Assembly (NCBI RefSeq): GCF_051401765.1
Contig: NW_027480438.1
Span: 4,836,001 to 4,900,000 of the forward strand
Direction: 5' to 3'
Origin: Calliopsis andreniformis
Lineage: Eukaryota > Arthropoda > Insecta > Hymenoptera > Andrenidae
Length of the DNA: 64,000 nucleotides
Part shown: positions 12,601 to 26,253 of the stretch, one piece after another
Numbering within the stretch: position 1 is the first letter of the stretch
Layout: the number at the start of each line of letters is the position of its first letter
Translations under genes and position numbers: made by a program
Notes under the pieces: model-generated
Told to the model about the DNA's origin: nothing
Databases searched by the model: none
The model's input: only the letters and a program-made list of their open reading frames with translations

Positions 12601-13821
12601 TCTTCAATCTTCAATCCTCAATTCTCAGTCCTCAATCCTCAATCCTCAATCCCCTATCTTCAATCCTCAACCCTCAATCTTCAATCCTCAATCCCCAATC
12701 CTCAATCCCCAATCATCATTCTTCAATCCTCAATACCCAATCCTCAATCTTCCATCCTCAATCCTCAATCCTCAATTCTCAATCCTCAATCCTCAATCCT
12801 CAACCCTCAATCCTCAGTCCTCAAACCTCAATTCCGAATCCTCAATCCTGAATCCTCAATCTTCACCCCTCAGTCCGCAACAATCAATTGTCAATCCTCA
12901 ATCCTCAATAGAATATCCTCAATTCACAGTTTTCAATACCCAATCCCCAACCTTCAATCTTCAAATCTAAATCCACAAACATCAATTCTCATCACTCAAC
13001 CCTCAACACTCAGTCCTCAATCTTCAATCCTCAATCCTCAATCCTAAATCGTCAATCCTCAATCCCCAATCCTCAATCCTCAATCTTCAATCCTCAGTAC
13101 TCAATCTTCTATCTGCAATCCTCAATCCTCAATCCTCAATCCTCAATCCGCAATCCGCAATCCTCAATCCTCAATCCTCAATCCTCACTCATCAATCCTC
13201 AATCCTCATTCTTCAATCCTCAATCCTCAATCCTCAATCCTCAATCTGCAATCCTCAATACTCAATCCTCAATCCTCAATCCTCAATCCTCAATCCTCAA
13301 TCCTCAATCTTCAATCCTCAATACTCAATCTTCAATCTTCAATCCTCAATCCTCAATCCTCAATCCTCAATCCGCAATCCTCAATCTTCAATCCTCAATA
13401 CTCAATCTTCAATCCTCAATCCTCAATCGTGAAATCCACAATCATCAATATTCAACACACAACCCTCAAGCTTCAATCCTCAATACTCAAACATCAATCC
13501 TCAATTCTCAATACTCAATCGGCAGTCTTCAATCCTCAACACTCAATCTTCAATCCTCAATCCTCAATCTTCAATCCTCAACACCCAAACTTCAATCCTC
13601 AATCCCCAATCCTCAATCCTCAATCCTCATTCTTCAATCCTCAGTACCCAATCCTCAATCTTCAATCCTCAATCCTCAATCCTCAATTCTCAATCCTCAA
13701 TCCGCAGTCCTCAGTCCTCAAACATCAATCCTCAATCGTCAGTCTTCACCCTCAATCCTCAATCCTCAATCCTCAATCCTCAATCTTCAATCTTGAATCC
13801 TCAACACACAATCCTCAATCC
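9601..13821 (+). repeat. 4,221-bp higher-order unit, copy B
   Basis: This is the tandem copy of the preceding unit. The junction lies at about 9595-9620, where the K block downstream of ACACACAATCC is cut short and joined through plain heptamers to the AGCGATACTC marker. The same K block in copy B instead continues (from about 13832) into CTCAAATCTCTATTCTG, showing that copy B keeps the original right flank. The second arm of the large duplication has only one such unit (about 49977-54201), so the tandem duplication happened in this arm or was lost in the other. Confidence 0.92.
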
Positions 13822-14590
13822 TCAATCCTCAGTCCTCAAATCTCTATTCTGAATCCTCAACCCTGAATCCACAATCTTCAGCCCACAGTCCTCAACAATC
13901 AGTTGTCAATCCTCAATCCTCAATAGGATATCCTCAATTCACAGTTTTCAATACTCAATACTCAATCTGCAATCTTCCAACCTCTATCCACAAACATCAA
14001 TTTTCACCACTCAACCCTCAACACTCAGTCCTCAATGTTTAATCCTCAATCCTCAATTCTCAATCTTCGATCCTCAATACTGAATCTTCAATCCTAAATA
14101 CTCAATCCTCAATCATCAATCCTCAATCCTTAATCCTCAATCTTCAATCCTCAGTCCCCAATCCTCAATCTTCAATCCTCAATCCGCAATCCTCATTCTC
14201 AATCCTCAATCCTCAATCTACAATCCTCAATACTCAATCTTCAATCCTCTATCCTGAATCCTCAATCCTCAATCCTCAATCCTCAATCAGCGATACTCAA
14301 TCTTCAATAATCAGTCCTCTATCCTCAATCCTCAATCCCCAATACTCAACCATCGATCCTCAATTCTCAATACTCAATAGAATATCCTGAAATCTCAGGA
14401 TTCAATGCTCAAACATCAATCCTCAACCCTCAGCCCTCATTCTCAAACCTCAACCCTCAATCCTCAGTCCTCAATCCTCAATCCCCAATCCTCAATCTAC
14501 ATTCCTCAAGCCTCAATCCTCAATCCTCAACCCTCAGTCCTCATCCTCAATTCTCAATTCTCAATCCTCAATCCTCAATCCTCAATCTTC
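13822..14590 (+). repeat. K tail to L block
   Basis: This is the downstream part of the K module that copy A of the 4,221-bp unit lacks. It contains the palindromic island (AGGATATCCT, 13925-13934), the CTCAATGTTTAATCC marker near 14035 and the L block starting at 14405, exactly 976 bp after the K start at 13429. The 976-bp spacing is the same for the K/L pairs at 18850, 26254, 30087, 35713, 53809, 57628 and 61461. Confidence 0.88.
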
Positions 14591-16171
14591 AATCCTTAAT
14601 AATCTATCTCCAATCCTAGATCCCCAATCCCCAATCCTCAATCCTTAATCCGCAATCTTCAATCCTCAATCCCCAGTCCTCAATCTTAAATCCTCAATCC
14701 TCAACACTCAATCCTCTATCCTCAATCTTCAATCATCATTACTCAATCTTCAATCCTCAATCCTCATCCTTCAATCCTCAATCCTCAATTCTCAATCCTC
14801 AATACTCAGTCCTCAATCGTCAATCCTCAATCCCCAATCCTCAATCTTCAATCCTCAATCCTCAATCCTCAATCCTCAATCCTCAATATTCAATCCTCAA
14901 TACTCAATCTTCAATCCTCAATCCTCAATACTCAATCTGCAATCCTCAATACTCAATCCTCAATCCTCAATCGTCAATCCTCAAACCCCAATCCTCTATC
15001 ATTAATACTCAATCCTCAATCCTCAATCCTCAATCCTCAATCCTCAATCCTCAATCTTCAATCCTCAGTACTCAATCTTCTATCTGCAATCCTCAATCCT
15101 CAATCCTCAATCCTCAATCTTCAATCCTCAATCCTCAATCCTCATCCTCAATCCTCAATCCTCAATCTACAATCCTCAATACTCAATCTTCAATCCTCAA
15201 TCCTCAATCCTGAAATCCTCATTCCTCAATACTCAATCGTCAGTCTTCAATCCTCGACACTCAATCTTCAACCCTCAATCCCCAATACTCAATCCCCAAT
15301 CATCATTCTTCAATCCTCAATACCCAATCCTCTATCTTCCATCCTCAATCCTCAATCCTCAATTCTCAATCCTCAATCCTCAGTCCTCAGTCCTCAAACA
15401 GCAATCCTCAACCCTCAGCCTTCATCCTCAATCCTCAATCTTCAATCCTCAATCCTCAATCCTCAATCTTCTATCTTCAATCCCCAATCCTCTATCATCA
15501 ATCCTCAATTCTCAATCCTCAATCCTCAATCCTCAATCCTCAATCTTCAATCCTCAATACTCAATCTTCAATCTTCAATCCTCAATTCTCAATCCTCAAT
15601 CCTCAATCCTCAATCCTCTATCTTCAATCCTCAACACTCAATCTTCAATCCTCAATCCCCAATCCTCAATCCCCAATCATCATTCTTCAATCCTCAATAC
15701 CCAATCCTCAATCTTCCATCCTCAATCCTCAATCCTCAATTCTCAATCCTCAATCCTCAATCCTCAACCCTCAATCCTCAGTCCTCAAACCTCAATTCCG
15801 AAACCTCAATCCTGAATCCTCAATCTTCACCCCTCAGTCCGCAACAATCAATTGTCAATCCTCAATCCTCAATAGAATATCCTCAATTCACAGTTTTCAA
15901 TACCCAATCCCCAACCTTCAATCTTCAAATCTAAATCCACAAACGTCAATTCTCATCACTCAACCCTCAACACTCAGTCCTCAATCTTCAATCCTCAATC
16001 CTCAATCCTCAATCGTCAATCCTCAATCCCCAATTCTCTATCATCAATCCTCAATCCTCAATCCTCAATCCTCAATCCTCAATCCTCAGCCTTCAATCCT
16101 CAATACTCAATCTTCAATCTTCAATCCTCAATCCTCAATCCTCAATCCTCAATCCGCAATCCTCAATCTTC
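14591..16171 (+). repeat. 1,581-bp tandem duplication, copy A
   Basis: It starts with the D block (TTAATAATCTATCTCC, then CCTAGATCCCC), runs through the CTCAGTACTC marker (15068), a CCGAAACC variant island (AATAGAATATCC at 15872), and ends after CAATCCGCAATCC at about 16157. Positions recur 1,581 bp later. Other D-bearing units in the window carry this segment once only. 1,581 is not a multiple of seven (225 heptamers plus 6). Confidence 0.92.
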
Positions 16172-17752
16172 AATCCTTAATAATCTATCTCCAATCCTAG
16201 ATCCCCAATCCCCAATCCTCAATCCTTAATCCGCAATCTTCAATCCTCAATCCCCAGTCCTCAATCTTAAATCCTCAATCCTCAACACTCAATCCTCTAT
16301 CCTCAATCTTCAATCATCATTACTCAATCTTCAATCCTCAATCCTCATCCTTCAATCCTCAATCCTCAATTCTCAATCCTCAATACTCAGTCCTCAATCG
16401 TCAATCCTCAATCCCCAATCCTCAATCTTCAATCCTCAATCCTCAATCCTCAATCCTCAATCCTCAATATTCAATCCTCAATACTCAATCTTCAATCCTC
16501 AATCCTCAATACTCAATCTGCAATCCTCAATACTCAATCCTCAATCCTCAATCGTCAATCCTCAAACCCCAATCCTCTATCATTAATACTCAATCCTCAA
16601 TCCTCAATCCTCAATCCTCAATCCTCAATCCTCAATCTTCAATCCTCAGTACTCAATCTTCTATCTGCAATCCTCAATCCTCAATCCTCAATCCTCAATC
16701 TTCAATCCTCAATCCTCAATCCTCATCCTCAATCCTCAATCCTCAATCTACAATCCTCAATACTCAATCTTCAATCCTCAATCCTCAATCCTGAAATCCT
16801 CATTCCTCAATACTCAATCGTCAGTCTTCAATCCTCGACACTCAATCTTCAACCCTCAATCCCCAATACTCAATCCCCAATCATCATTCTTCAATCCTCA
16901 ATACCCAATCCTCTATCTTCCATCCTCAATCCTCAATCCTCAATTCTCAATCCTCAATCCTCAGTCCTCAGTCCTCAAACAGCAATCCTCAACCCTCAGC
17001 CTTCATCCTCAATCCTCAATCTTCAATCCTCAATCCTCAATCCTCAATCTTCTATCTTCAATCCCCAATCCTCTATCATCAATCCTCAATTCTCAATCCT
17101 CAATCCTCAATCCTCAATCCTCAATCTTAAATCCTCAATACTCAATCTTCAATCTTCAATCCTCAATTCTCAATCCTCAATCCTCAATCCTCAATCCTCT
17201 ATCTTCAATCCTCAACACTCAATCTTCAATCCTCAATCCCCAATCCTCAATCCCCAATCATCATTCTTCAATCCTCAATACCCAATCCTCAATCTTCCAT
17301 CCTCAATCCTCAATCCTCAATTCTCAATCCTCAATCCTCAATCCTCAACCCTCAATCCTCAGTCCTCAAACCTCAATTCCGAAACCTCAATCCTGAATCC
17401 TCAATCTTCACCCCTCAGTCCGCAACAATCAATTGTCAATCCTCAATCCTCAATAGAATATCCTCAATTCACAGTTTTCAATACCCAATCCCCAACCTTC
17501 AATCTTCAAATCTAAATCCACAAACGTCAATTCTCATCACTCAACCCTCAACACTCAGTCCTCAATCTTCAATCCTCAATCCTCAATCCTCAATCGTCAA
17601 TCCTCAATCCCCAATTCTCTATCATCAATCCTCAATCCTCAATCCTCAATCCTCAATCCTCAATCCTCAGCCTTCAATCCTCAATACTCAATCTTCAATC
17701 TTCAATCCTCAATCCTCAATCCTCAATCCTCAATCCGCAATCCTCAATCTTC
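16172..17752 (+). repeat. 1,581-bp tandem duplication, copy B
   Basis: This is a near-identical copy of the preceding segment; one difference seen is C at 15548 against A at 17129. The left junction joins CAATCCGCAATCC plus CTCAATCTTCAATCC directly to the D block. The right end continues into TCAATACTCAATACTC, the usual continuation in other units, so copy B carries the ancestral right flank. Confidence 0.92.
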
Positions 17753-18849
17753 AATACTCAATACTCAATCATCAATCCTCAATCCTCAATCCTGAAATCC
17801 TCAACCCTCAATATTCAACACACAACCCTCAACCTTCAATCCTCAATACTCAACCATCAATCCTCAATTCTCAATGCGCAATAGAATATCCTGAATTCTC
17901 TGTTTTCAATACTCAATACTCAACCTTCAATCTTCAAGTCTCCAACCACAAACATCAATTCTGATCACTCAACCCTCAACACTCAGTCCTCAATGTTTAA
18001 TCCTCAATCCTCAATTCTCAATCTTCGATCCTCAATACTGAATCTTCAATCCTAAATACTCAATCCTCAATCATCAATCCTCAATCCTTAATCCTCAATC
18101 TTCAATCCTCAATCCCCAATCCTCAATCCCCAATCATCATTCTTCAATCCTCAATACCCAATCCTCAATCTTCCATCCTCAATCCTCAATCCTCAATTCT
18201 CAATCCTCAATCCTCAATCCTCAACCCTCAGTCCTCAGTCCTCAAACCTCAATTCCGAATCCTCAATCCCGAATCCTCAATCTTCACCCCTCAGTCCGCA
18301 ACAATCAATTGTCAATCCTCAATCCTCAATAGAATATCCTCAATTCACAGTTTTCAATACCCAATCCCCAACCTTCAATCTTCAAATCTAAATCCACAAA
18401 CATCAATTCTCATCACTCAACCCTCAACACTCAGTCCTCAATCTTCAATCCTCAATCCTCAATCCTCAATCGTCAATCCTCAATCCCCAATCCTCAATCC
18501 TCAATCTTCAATCCTCAGTACTCAATCTTCTATCTGCAATCCTCAATCCTCAATCCTCAATCCTCAATCCGCAATCCGCAATCCTCAATCCTCAATCCTC
18601 AATCCTCACTCATCAATCCTCAATCCTCATTCTTCAATCCTCAATCCTCAATCCTCAATCCTCAATCTGCAATCCTCAATACTCAATCCTCAATCCTCAA
18701 TCCTCAATCCTCAATCCTCAATCCTCAATCTTCAATCCTCAATACTCAATCTTCAATCTTCAATCCTCAATCCTCAATCCTCAATCCTCAATCCGCAATC
18801 CTCAATCTTCAATCCTCAATACTCAATCTTCAATCCTCAATCCTCAATC
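17753..18849 (+). repeat. Segment leading into a K block
   Basis: It holds an EcoRI-type island (AATGCGCAATAGAATATCC near 17875), the CTCAATGTTTAATCC switch near 17995 and a canonical island at 18329. The same order precedes the K blocks at 30087, 35713, 57628 and 61461. A local variant, CCCGAATCC near 18268 (others CCTGAATCC), marks this copy. Confidence 0.85.
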
Positions 18850-21825
18850 GTGAAATCCACAATCATCAATATTCAACACACAACCCTCAAGCTTCAATCC
18901 TCAATACTCAAACATCAATCCTCAATTCTCAATACTCAATCGGCAGTCTTCAATCCTCAACACTCAATCTTCAATCCTCAATCCTCAATCTTCAATCCTC
19001 AACACCCAAACTTCAATCCTCAATCCCCAATCCTCAATCCTCAATCCTCATTCTTCAATCCTCAGTACCCAATCCTCAATCTTCAATCCTCAATCCTCAA
19101 TCCTCAATTCTCAATCCTCAATCCGCAGTCCTCAGTCCTCAAACATCAATCCTCAATCGTCAGTCTTCACCCTCAATCCTCAATCCTCAATCCTCAATCC
19201 TCAATCTTCAATCTTGAATCCTCAACACACAATCCTCAATCCTCAATCCTCAGTCCTCAAATCTCTATTCTGAATCCTCAACCCTGAATCCACAATCTTC
19301 AGCCCACAGTCCTCAACAATCAGTTGTCAATCCTCAATCCTCAATAGGATATCCTCAATTCACAGTTTTCAATACTCAATACTCAATCTGCAATCTTCCA
19401 ACCTCTATCCACAAACATCAATTTTCACCACTCAACCCTCAACACTCAGTCCTCAATGTTTAATCCTCAATCCTCAATTCTCAATCTTCGATCCTCAATA
19501 CTGAATCTTCAATCCTAAATACTCAATCCTCAATCATCAATCCTCAATCCTTAATCCTCAATCTTCAATCCTCAGTCCCCAATCCTCAATCTTCAATCCT
19601 CAATCCGCAATCCTCATTCTCAATCCTCAATCCTCAATCTACAATCCTCAATACTCAATCTTCAATCCTCTATCCTGAATCCTCAATCCTCAATCCTCAA
19701 TCCTCAATCAGCGATACTCAATCTTCAATAATCAGTCCTCTATCCTCAATCCTCAATCCCCAATACTCAACCATCGATCCTCAATTCTCAATACTCAATA
19801 GAATATCCTGAAATCTCAGGATTCAATGCTCAAACATCAATCCTCAACCCTCAGCCCTCATTCTCAAACCTCAACCCTCAATCCTCAGTCCTCAATCCTC
19901 AATCCCCAATCCTCAATCTACATTCCTCAAGCCTCAATCCTCAATCCTCAACCCTCAGTCCTCATCCTCAATTCTCAATTCTCAATCCTCAATCCTCAAT
20001 CCTCAATCTTCAATCCTTAATAATCTATCTCCAATCCTAGATCCCCAATCCCCAATCCTCAATCCTTAATCCGCAATCTTCAATCCTCAATCCCCAGTCC
20101 TCAATCTTAAATCCTCAATCCTCAACACTCAATCCTCTATCCTCAATCTTCAATCATCATTACTCAATCTTCAATCCTCAATCCTCATCCTTCAATCCTC
20201 AATCCTCAATTCTCAATCCTCAATACTCAGTCCTCAATCGTCAATCCTCAATCCCCAATCCTCAATCTTCAATCCTCAATCCTCAATCCTCAATCCTCAA
20301 TCCTCAATATTCAATCCTCAATACTCAATCTTCAATCCTCAATCCTCAATACTCAATCTGCAATCCTCAATACTCAATCCTCAATCCTCAATCGTCAATC
20401 CTCAAACCCCAATCCTCTATCATTAATACTCAATCCTCAATCCTCAATCCTCAATCCTCAATCCTCAATCTTCAATCCTCAGTACTCAATCTTCTATCTG
20501 CAATCCTCAATCCTCAATCCTCAATCCTCAATCTTCAATCCTCAATCCTCAATCCTCATCCTCAATCCTCAATCCTCAATCTACAATCCTCAATACTCAA
20601 TCTTCAATCCTCAATCCTCAATCCTGAAATCCTCATTCCTCAATACTCAATCGTCAGTCTTCAATCCTCGACACTCAATCTTCAACCCTCAATCCCCAAT
20701 ACTCAATCCCCAATCATCATTCTTCAATCCTCAATACCCAATCCTCTATCTTCCATCCTCAATCCTCAATCCTCAATTCTCAATCCTCAATCCTCAGTCC
20801 TCAGTCCTCAAACAGCAATCCTCAACCCTCAGCCTTCATCCTCAATCCTCAATCTTCAATCCTCAATCCTCAATCCTCAATCTTCTATCTTCAATCCCCA
20901 ATCCTCTATCATCAATCCTCAATTCTCAATCCTCAATCCTCAATCCTCAATCCTCAATCTTCAATCCTCAATACTCAATCTTCAATCTTCAATCCTCAAT
21001 TCTCAATCCTCAATCCTCAATCCTCAATCCTCTATCTTCAATCCTCAACACTCAATCTTCAATCCTCAATCCCCAATCCTCAATCCCCAATCATCATTCT
21101 TCAATCCTCAATACCCAATCCTCAATCTTCCATCCTCAATCCTCAATCCTCAATTCTCAATCCTCAATCCTCAATCCTCAACCCTCAATCCTCAGTCCTC
21201 AAACCTCAATTCCGAAACCTCAATCCTGAATCCTCAATCTTCACCCCTCAGTCCGCAACAATCAATTGTCAATCCTCAATCCTCAATAGAATATCCTCAA
21301 TTCACAGTTTTCAATACCCAATCCCCAACCTTCAATCTTCAAATCTAAATCCACAAACGTCAATTCTCATCACTCAACCCTCAACACTCAGTCCTCAATC
21401 TTCAATCCTCAATCCTCAATCCTCAATCGTCAATCCTCAATCCCCAATTCTCTATCATCAATCCTCAATCCTCAATCCTCAATCCTCAATCCTCAATCCT
21501 CAGCCTTCAATCCTCAATACTCAATCTTCAATCTTCAATCCTCAATCCTCAATCCTCAATCCTCAATCCGCAATCCTCAATCTTCAATACTCAATACTCA
21601 ATCATCAATCCTCAATCCTCAATCCTGAAATCCTCAACCCTCAATATTCAACACACAACCCTCAACCTTCAATCCTCAATACTCAACCATCAATCCTCAA
21701 TTCTCAATGCGCAATAGAATATCCTGAATTCTCTGTTTTCAATACTCAATACTCAACCTTCAATCTTCAAGTCTCCAACCACAAACATCAATTCTGATCA
21801 CTCAACCCTCAACACTCAGTCCTCA
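18850..21825 (+). repeat. K-L-D unit
   Basis: K starts at 18850 (HindIII AAGCTT at 18889), the palindromic island is at 19346, L at 19826, D near 20013 and an island at 21286. It matches 30087-33062 at an offset of 11,237 bp and 35713-38688 at a further 5,626 bp. At about 21825 it passes into a different module after the shared CACTCAGTCCTCAAT, where the 3,833-bp units instead continue with GTTTAATCC. Confidence 0.9.
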
Positions 21826-24119
21826 ATCTTCAACCCGCAGTCCTCAATACTCAATCCTCAGTCCTCAGTCCTCAATCTTCAATACTCAATCCTCAATCCT
21901 ATAATCCTCAATCCTCAATATTCAACACACAACCCTCAAACATCAATCCTCAATACTCAACCATCAATCCTCAATTCTCAATACTCAATAGAATATCCTG
22001 AATTCTCAGTTTTCAATACTCAATCCTCAATCTTCAATCTTCAAGTCTCCATCCACAAACATCTATTCTCATCACTCAGCCCTCAACAATCAGTCCTCAA
22101 TCTTCAATCCTCAAACCTCAATCCTCAATCTTCAATCCTCAATACTCAATCTTCAATCCTCAATCCTCAATCCTCAATCCTCAATCCTCAGTCCTCACTC
22201 ATCAATCCTCAATCCTTAATCCTCAATCCTCATTCTTCAATCCTCAATCCTCAATCCTCAATCTGCAATCCTCAATACTCAATCCTCAATCCTGAATCGT
22301 CAATCCTCAAACGCCAATCCTCTATCATCAATACTCAACCCTCAATCCTCAATCCTCAATCCTCAATCCTCAATCTTCAATCCTCAGTACTCAATCTTCT
22401 ATATGCAATCCTCAATCCTCAATCCTCAATCCTCAATCCGCAATCCGCAATCCTCAATCCTCAATCCTCAATACTCACTCATCAATCCTCAATCCTCATT
22501 CTTCAATCCTCAATCCTCAATCCTCAATCCTCAATCTGCAATCCTCAATACTCAATCCTCAATCCTCGATTCTCAATCCTCAATCCTCAATCCTCAATCC
22601 GCACTCATCAATCCTCAATCCTCATTCTTCAATCCTCAATCCTCAATCCCCAATCCTCAATCTTCAATCCTCAATCCTCAATCCTCAATCCTCAATCCTC
22701 ATTCTTCAATCCTCAATACTCAATCTTCAATCCTCAATCCTCAATCCTCAATCCTCAATCCTCAATCCTCAATCGTCAATAATCAACACACAGCCCTCAA
22801 CCATCAATCCTCAATACTCAAACATCAATACTCAATTCTCAATACTCAATAGAATATCCTGAATTCTCATGTTTCAATACTCAATCCACAATATTCAATA
22901 ACAAATCTCTATCCTCAAACATCAATTCTCAACACTCAATCCTCAACACTCAGTCCTCTCTCTTCAATCTTCCATCATCAATCCTCTATACTCAAGCGTC
23001 AAACCACAATCCTCAATCCTCAACCCTCAATCCTCAGTCCTCAAACCTCAATTCCGAATCCTCAATCCTGAATCCTCAATCTTCACCACTCAGTCCGCAA
23101 CAATCAATTGGCAATCCTCAATCCTCAATAGAATATCCTCATTTCACAGTTTTCAATACTCATTCCCCAACCTTCAATCTTCAAATCTCAATCCACAAAC
23201 ATCAATTCTCATCACTCAACCCTCAACACTCAGTCCTCAATCTTCAATCCTCAATCCTCAATACTCAATCGTCAATCCTCAATCCTCAATCCTCAATCCT
23301 CAATCCTCAGTACTCAAACCTCAATCCTCAATCCTCAATCCTCAATCTTCAATCCTCAATACTCAATCTTCAATCCTCAATCCTGAATCCTCAATCCTCA
23401 ATCCTCAATCCGCAGTCCTCAGTCCTGAAACATTAATCCTCAACCGTCAGTCTTCACCCTCAATCCTCAATCCTCAATCCTCAATCCTCAATCCTCAATC
23501 CTCAATCCTCAATCTTCAATCTTGAATCCTCAATACACAATCTTCAATCCTCAAATCTCAATTCTGAATCCTCAATCCTGAATCCACAATCTTCAGCCCA
23601 CAGTCCTCAACAATCTGTTGTCAATCCTCAATCCTCAATAGGATATCCTCAATTCACAGTTTTCAATACTCAATACTCAATCTGCAATCTTCCAACCTCT
23701 ATCCACAAACATCAATTTTCATCACTCAACCCACAACACTCAGTCCTCAATGTTCAATCCTCAATCCTCAATTCTCAATCTTCGATCCTCAATACTGAAT
23801 CTTCAATCCTCAATACTCAATCCTCAATCATCAATCCTCAATCCTTAATCCTCAATCTTCAATCCTCAGTCCCCAATCCTCAATCTTCAATCCTCAATCC
23901 TCAATCCTCATCCTCAATCCTCAATCCTCAATCTACAATCCTCAATACTCAATCTTCAATCCTCAATCCTGAATCCTCAATCCTCAATCCTCAATCCTCA
24001 ATCAGCGATACTCAATCTTCAATAATCAGTCCTCTATCCTCAATCCTCAATCCTCAATGCTCAACCATCGATCCTCAATTCTCAATACTCAATAGAATAT
24101 CCTGAAATCTCAGGATTCA
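21826..24119 (+). repeat. Module found three times, copy 1
   Basis: It begins with CTTCAACCCGCAG and carries TCTATATGC (near 22400) and an island variant with GGCAATCC and CTCATTTCAC (near 23128), features shared only with the copies at about 33063 and 38689. The TATATGC change creates an ATG, giving a stop-free frame at 22403-22852 of 149 codons. The other two copies have 156, because a perfect heptamer run here has five units instead of eight. The module ends by joining the block at 24120. Confidence 0.88.
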
Positions 24120-26253
24120 ATGCTCAAACATCAATCCTCAACGCTCAGCCCTCATTCTCAATCCTCAATCCTCAATCCTCAATCCTCAATGCTCAATCTT
24201 CAATCCTCAATCCTCAATTCTCAGTCCTCAATACTCAATCCTCAATCGTCAATCCTCAATCCCCAATCCTCAATCTACAATCCTCAATCCTCAATCCTCA
24301 ACCCTCAATCCTCAATCTTCAGTCCTCAATACTCAATCTTCAATCCTCAATCCTCAATCCTTAATCCTCAATCCTCAATATTCAATCCTCAATACTCAAT
24401 CTTCAATCCTCAATCCTCAATCCTCAATCCTCAGTCCTCAGACCTCAAACATCAATATTCAACCCTCAGTCCTCGTTCAAAATCCACAACACTCAATCCT
24501 CAATCCTCGATCTTCAATCATCAATATTCAATCTTCAATCCTCAATCCTCAATCCTCAATCCTCAATCCTCAATCCTCAATCTTCAATCCTCAATCCACA
24601 ATCCTCAATCCTCAATCCTCAATCTTCAATCCTCAACACTCAATCTTCAGTCCTCAATCCTCAATACTCAACCATCAATCCTCAATTCTCAATACTCAAT
24701 AGAATATCCGGAATTCTCAGGATTCAATACTCAAACGTCAATCCTCAGCCCTCAGCCCTCATTCTGAATCCTCAATCCTCAATCCTCAATCCTCAATTAT
24801 CAATCCTCAATCCTCAACCCTCAGTCCTCATCCTCAACTCTCAATTCTCAGTCCTCAATCCTCAATCCTCAATCTTCAATCCTTAATAATCTATCTCCAA
24901 TCCTAGATCCCCAATCCCCAATCCTCAATCCTTAATCCGCAATCTTCAATCCTGAATCCCCAGTCCTCAATCTTAAATCCTCAATCCTCAACACTCAATC
25001 CTCTATCCTCAATCTTCAATCATCATTACTCAATCTACAATCCTCAATCCTCATCCTTCAATCCTCAATCCTCAATTCTCAATCCTTAATACTCAGTCCT
25101 CAATCGTCAATCCTCAATCCCCAATCCTCAATCTTCAATCCTCAATTCTCAATCCTCAATCCTCAATCCTCAATATTCAATCCTCAATACTCAATCTTCA
25201 ATCCTCAATCCTCAATACTCAATCTGCAATCCTCAATACTCAATCCTCAATCCTCAATCGTCAATCCTCAAACCCCAATCCTCTATCATTAATACTCAAT
25301 CCTCAATCCTCAATCCTCAATCTTCTATCTTCAATCCCCAATCCTCTATCATCAATCCTCAATTCTCAATCCTCAATCCTCAATCCTCAATCCTCAATCC
25401 TCAATCTTCAATCCTCAATACTCAATCTTCAATCTTCAATCCTCAATTCTCAGTCCTCAATCCTCAATCCTCAATCCCCTATCTTCAATCCTCAACCCTC
25501 AATCTTCAATCCTCAATCCCCAATCCTCAATCCCCAATCATCATTCTTCAATCCTCAATACCCAAACCTCAATCTTCCATCCTCAATCCTCAATCCTCAA
25601 TTCTCAATCCTCAATCCTCAATCCTCAACCCTCAATCCTCAGTCCTCAAACCTCAATTCCGAATCCTCAATCCTGAATCCTCAATCTTCACCCCTCAGTC
25701 CGCAACAATCAATTGTCAATCCTCAATCCTCAATAGAATATCCTCAATTCACAGTTTTCAATACCCAATCCCCAACCTTCAATCTTCAAATCTAAATCCA
25801 CAAACATCAATTCTCATCACTCAACCCTCAACACTCAGTCCTCAATCTTCAATCCTCAATCCTCAATCCTCAATCGTCAATCCTCAATCCCCAATCCTCA
25901 ATCCTCAATCTTCAATCCTCAGTACTCAATCTTCTATCTGCAATCCTCAATCCTCAATCCTCAATCCTCAATCCGCAATCCGCAATCCTCAATCCTCAAT
26001 CCTCAATCCTCACTCATCAATCCTCAATCCTCATTCTTCAATCCTCAATCCTCAATCCTCAATCCTCAATCTGCAATCCTCAATACTCAATCCTCAATCC
26101 TCAATCCTCAATCCTCAATCCTCAATCCTCAATCTTCAATCCTCAATACTCAATCTTCAATCTTCAATCCTCAATCCTCAATCCTCAATCCTCAATCCGC
26201 AATCCTCAATCTTCAATCCTCAATACTCAATCTTCAATCCTCAATCCTCAATC
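24120..26253 (+). repeat. Block shared with the 4,221-bp units, third copy
   Basis: The 215-codon translation (24120-24767) is identical to those at 7081 and 11302, about 17 and 13 kb away; the copy at 51682 differs by one residue (Y for S). From block start to the next K start is 2,134 bp here and 2,127 bp in the other three copies, a difference of one heptamer. It contains TCCGGAATTC (near 24706) and an island at 25733. Confidence 0.88.
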
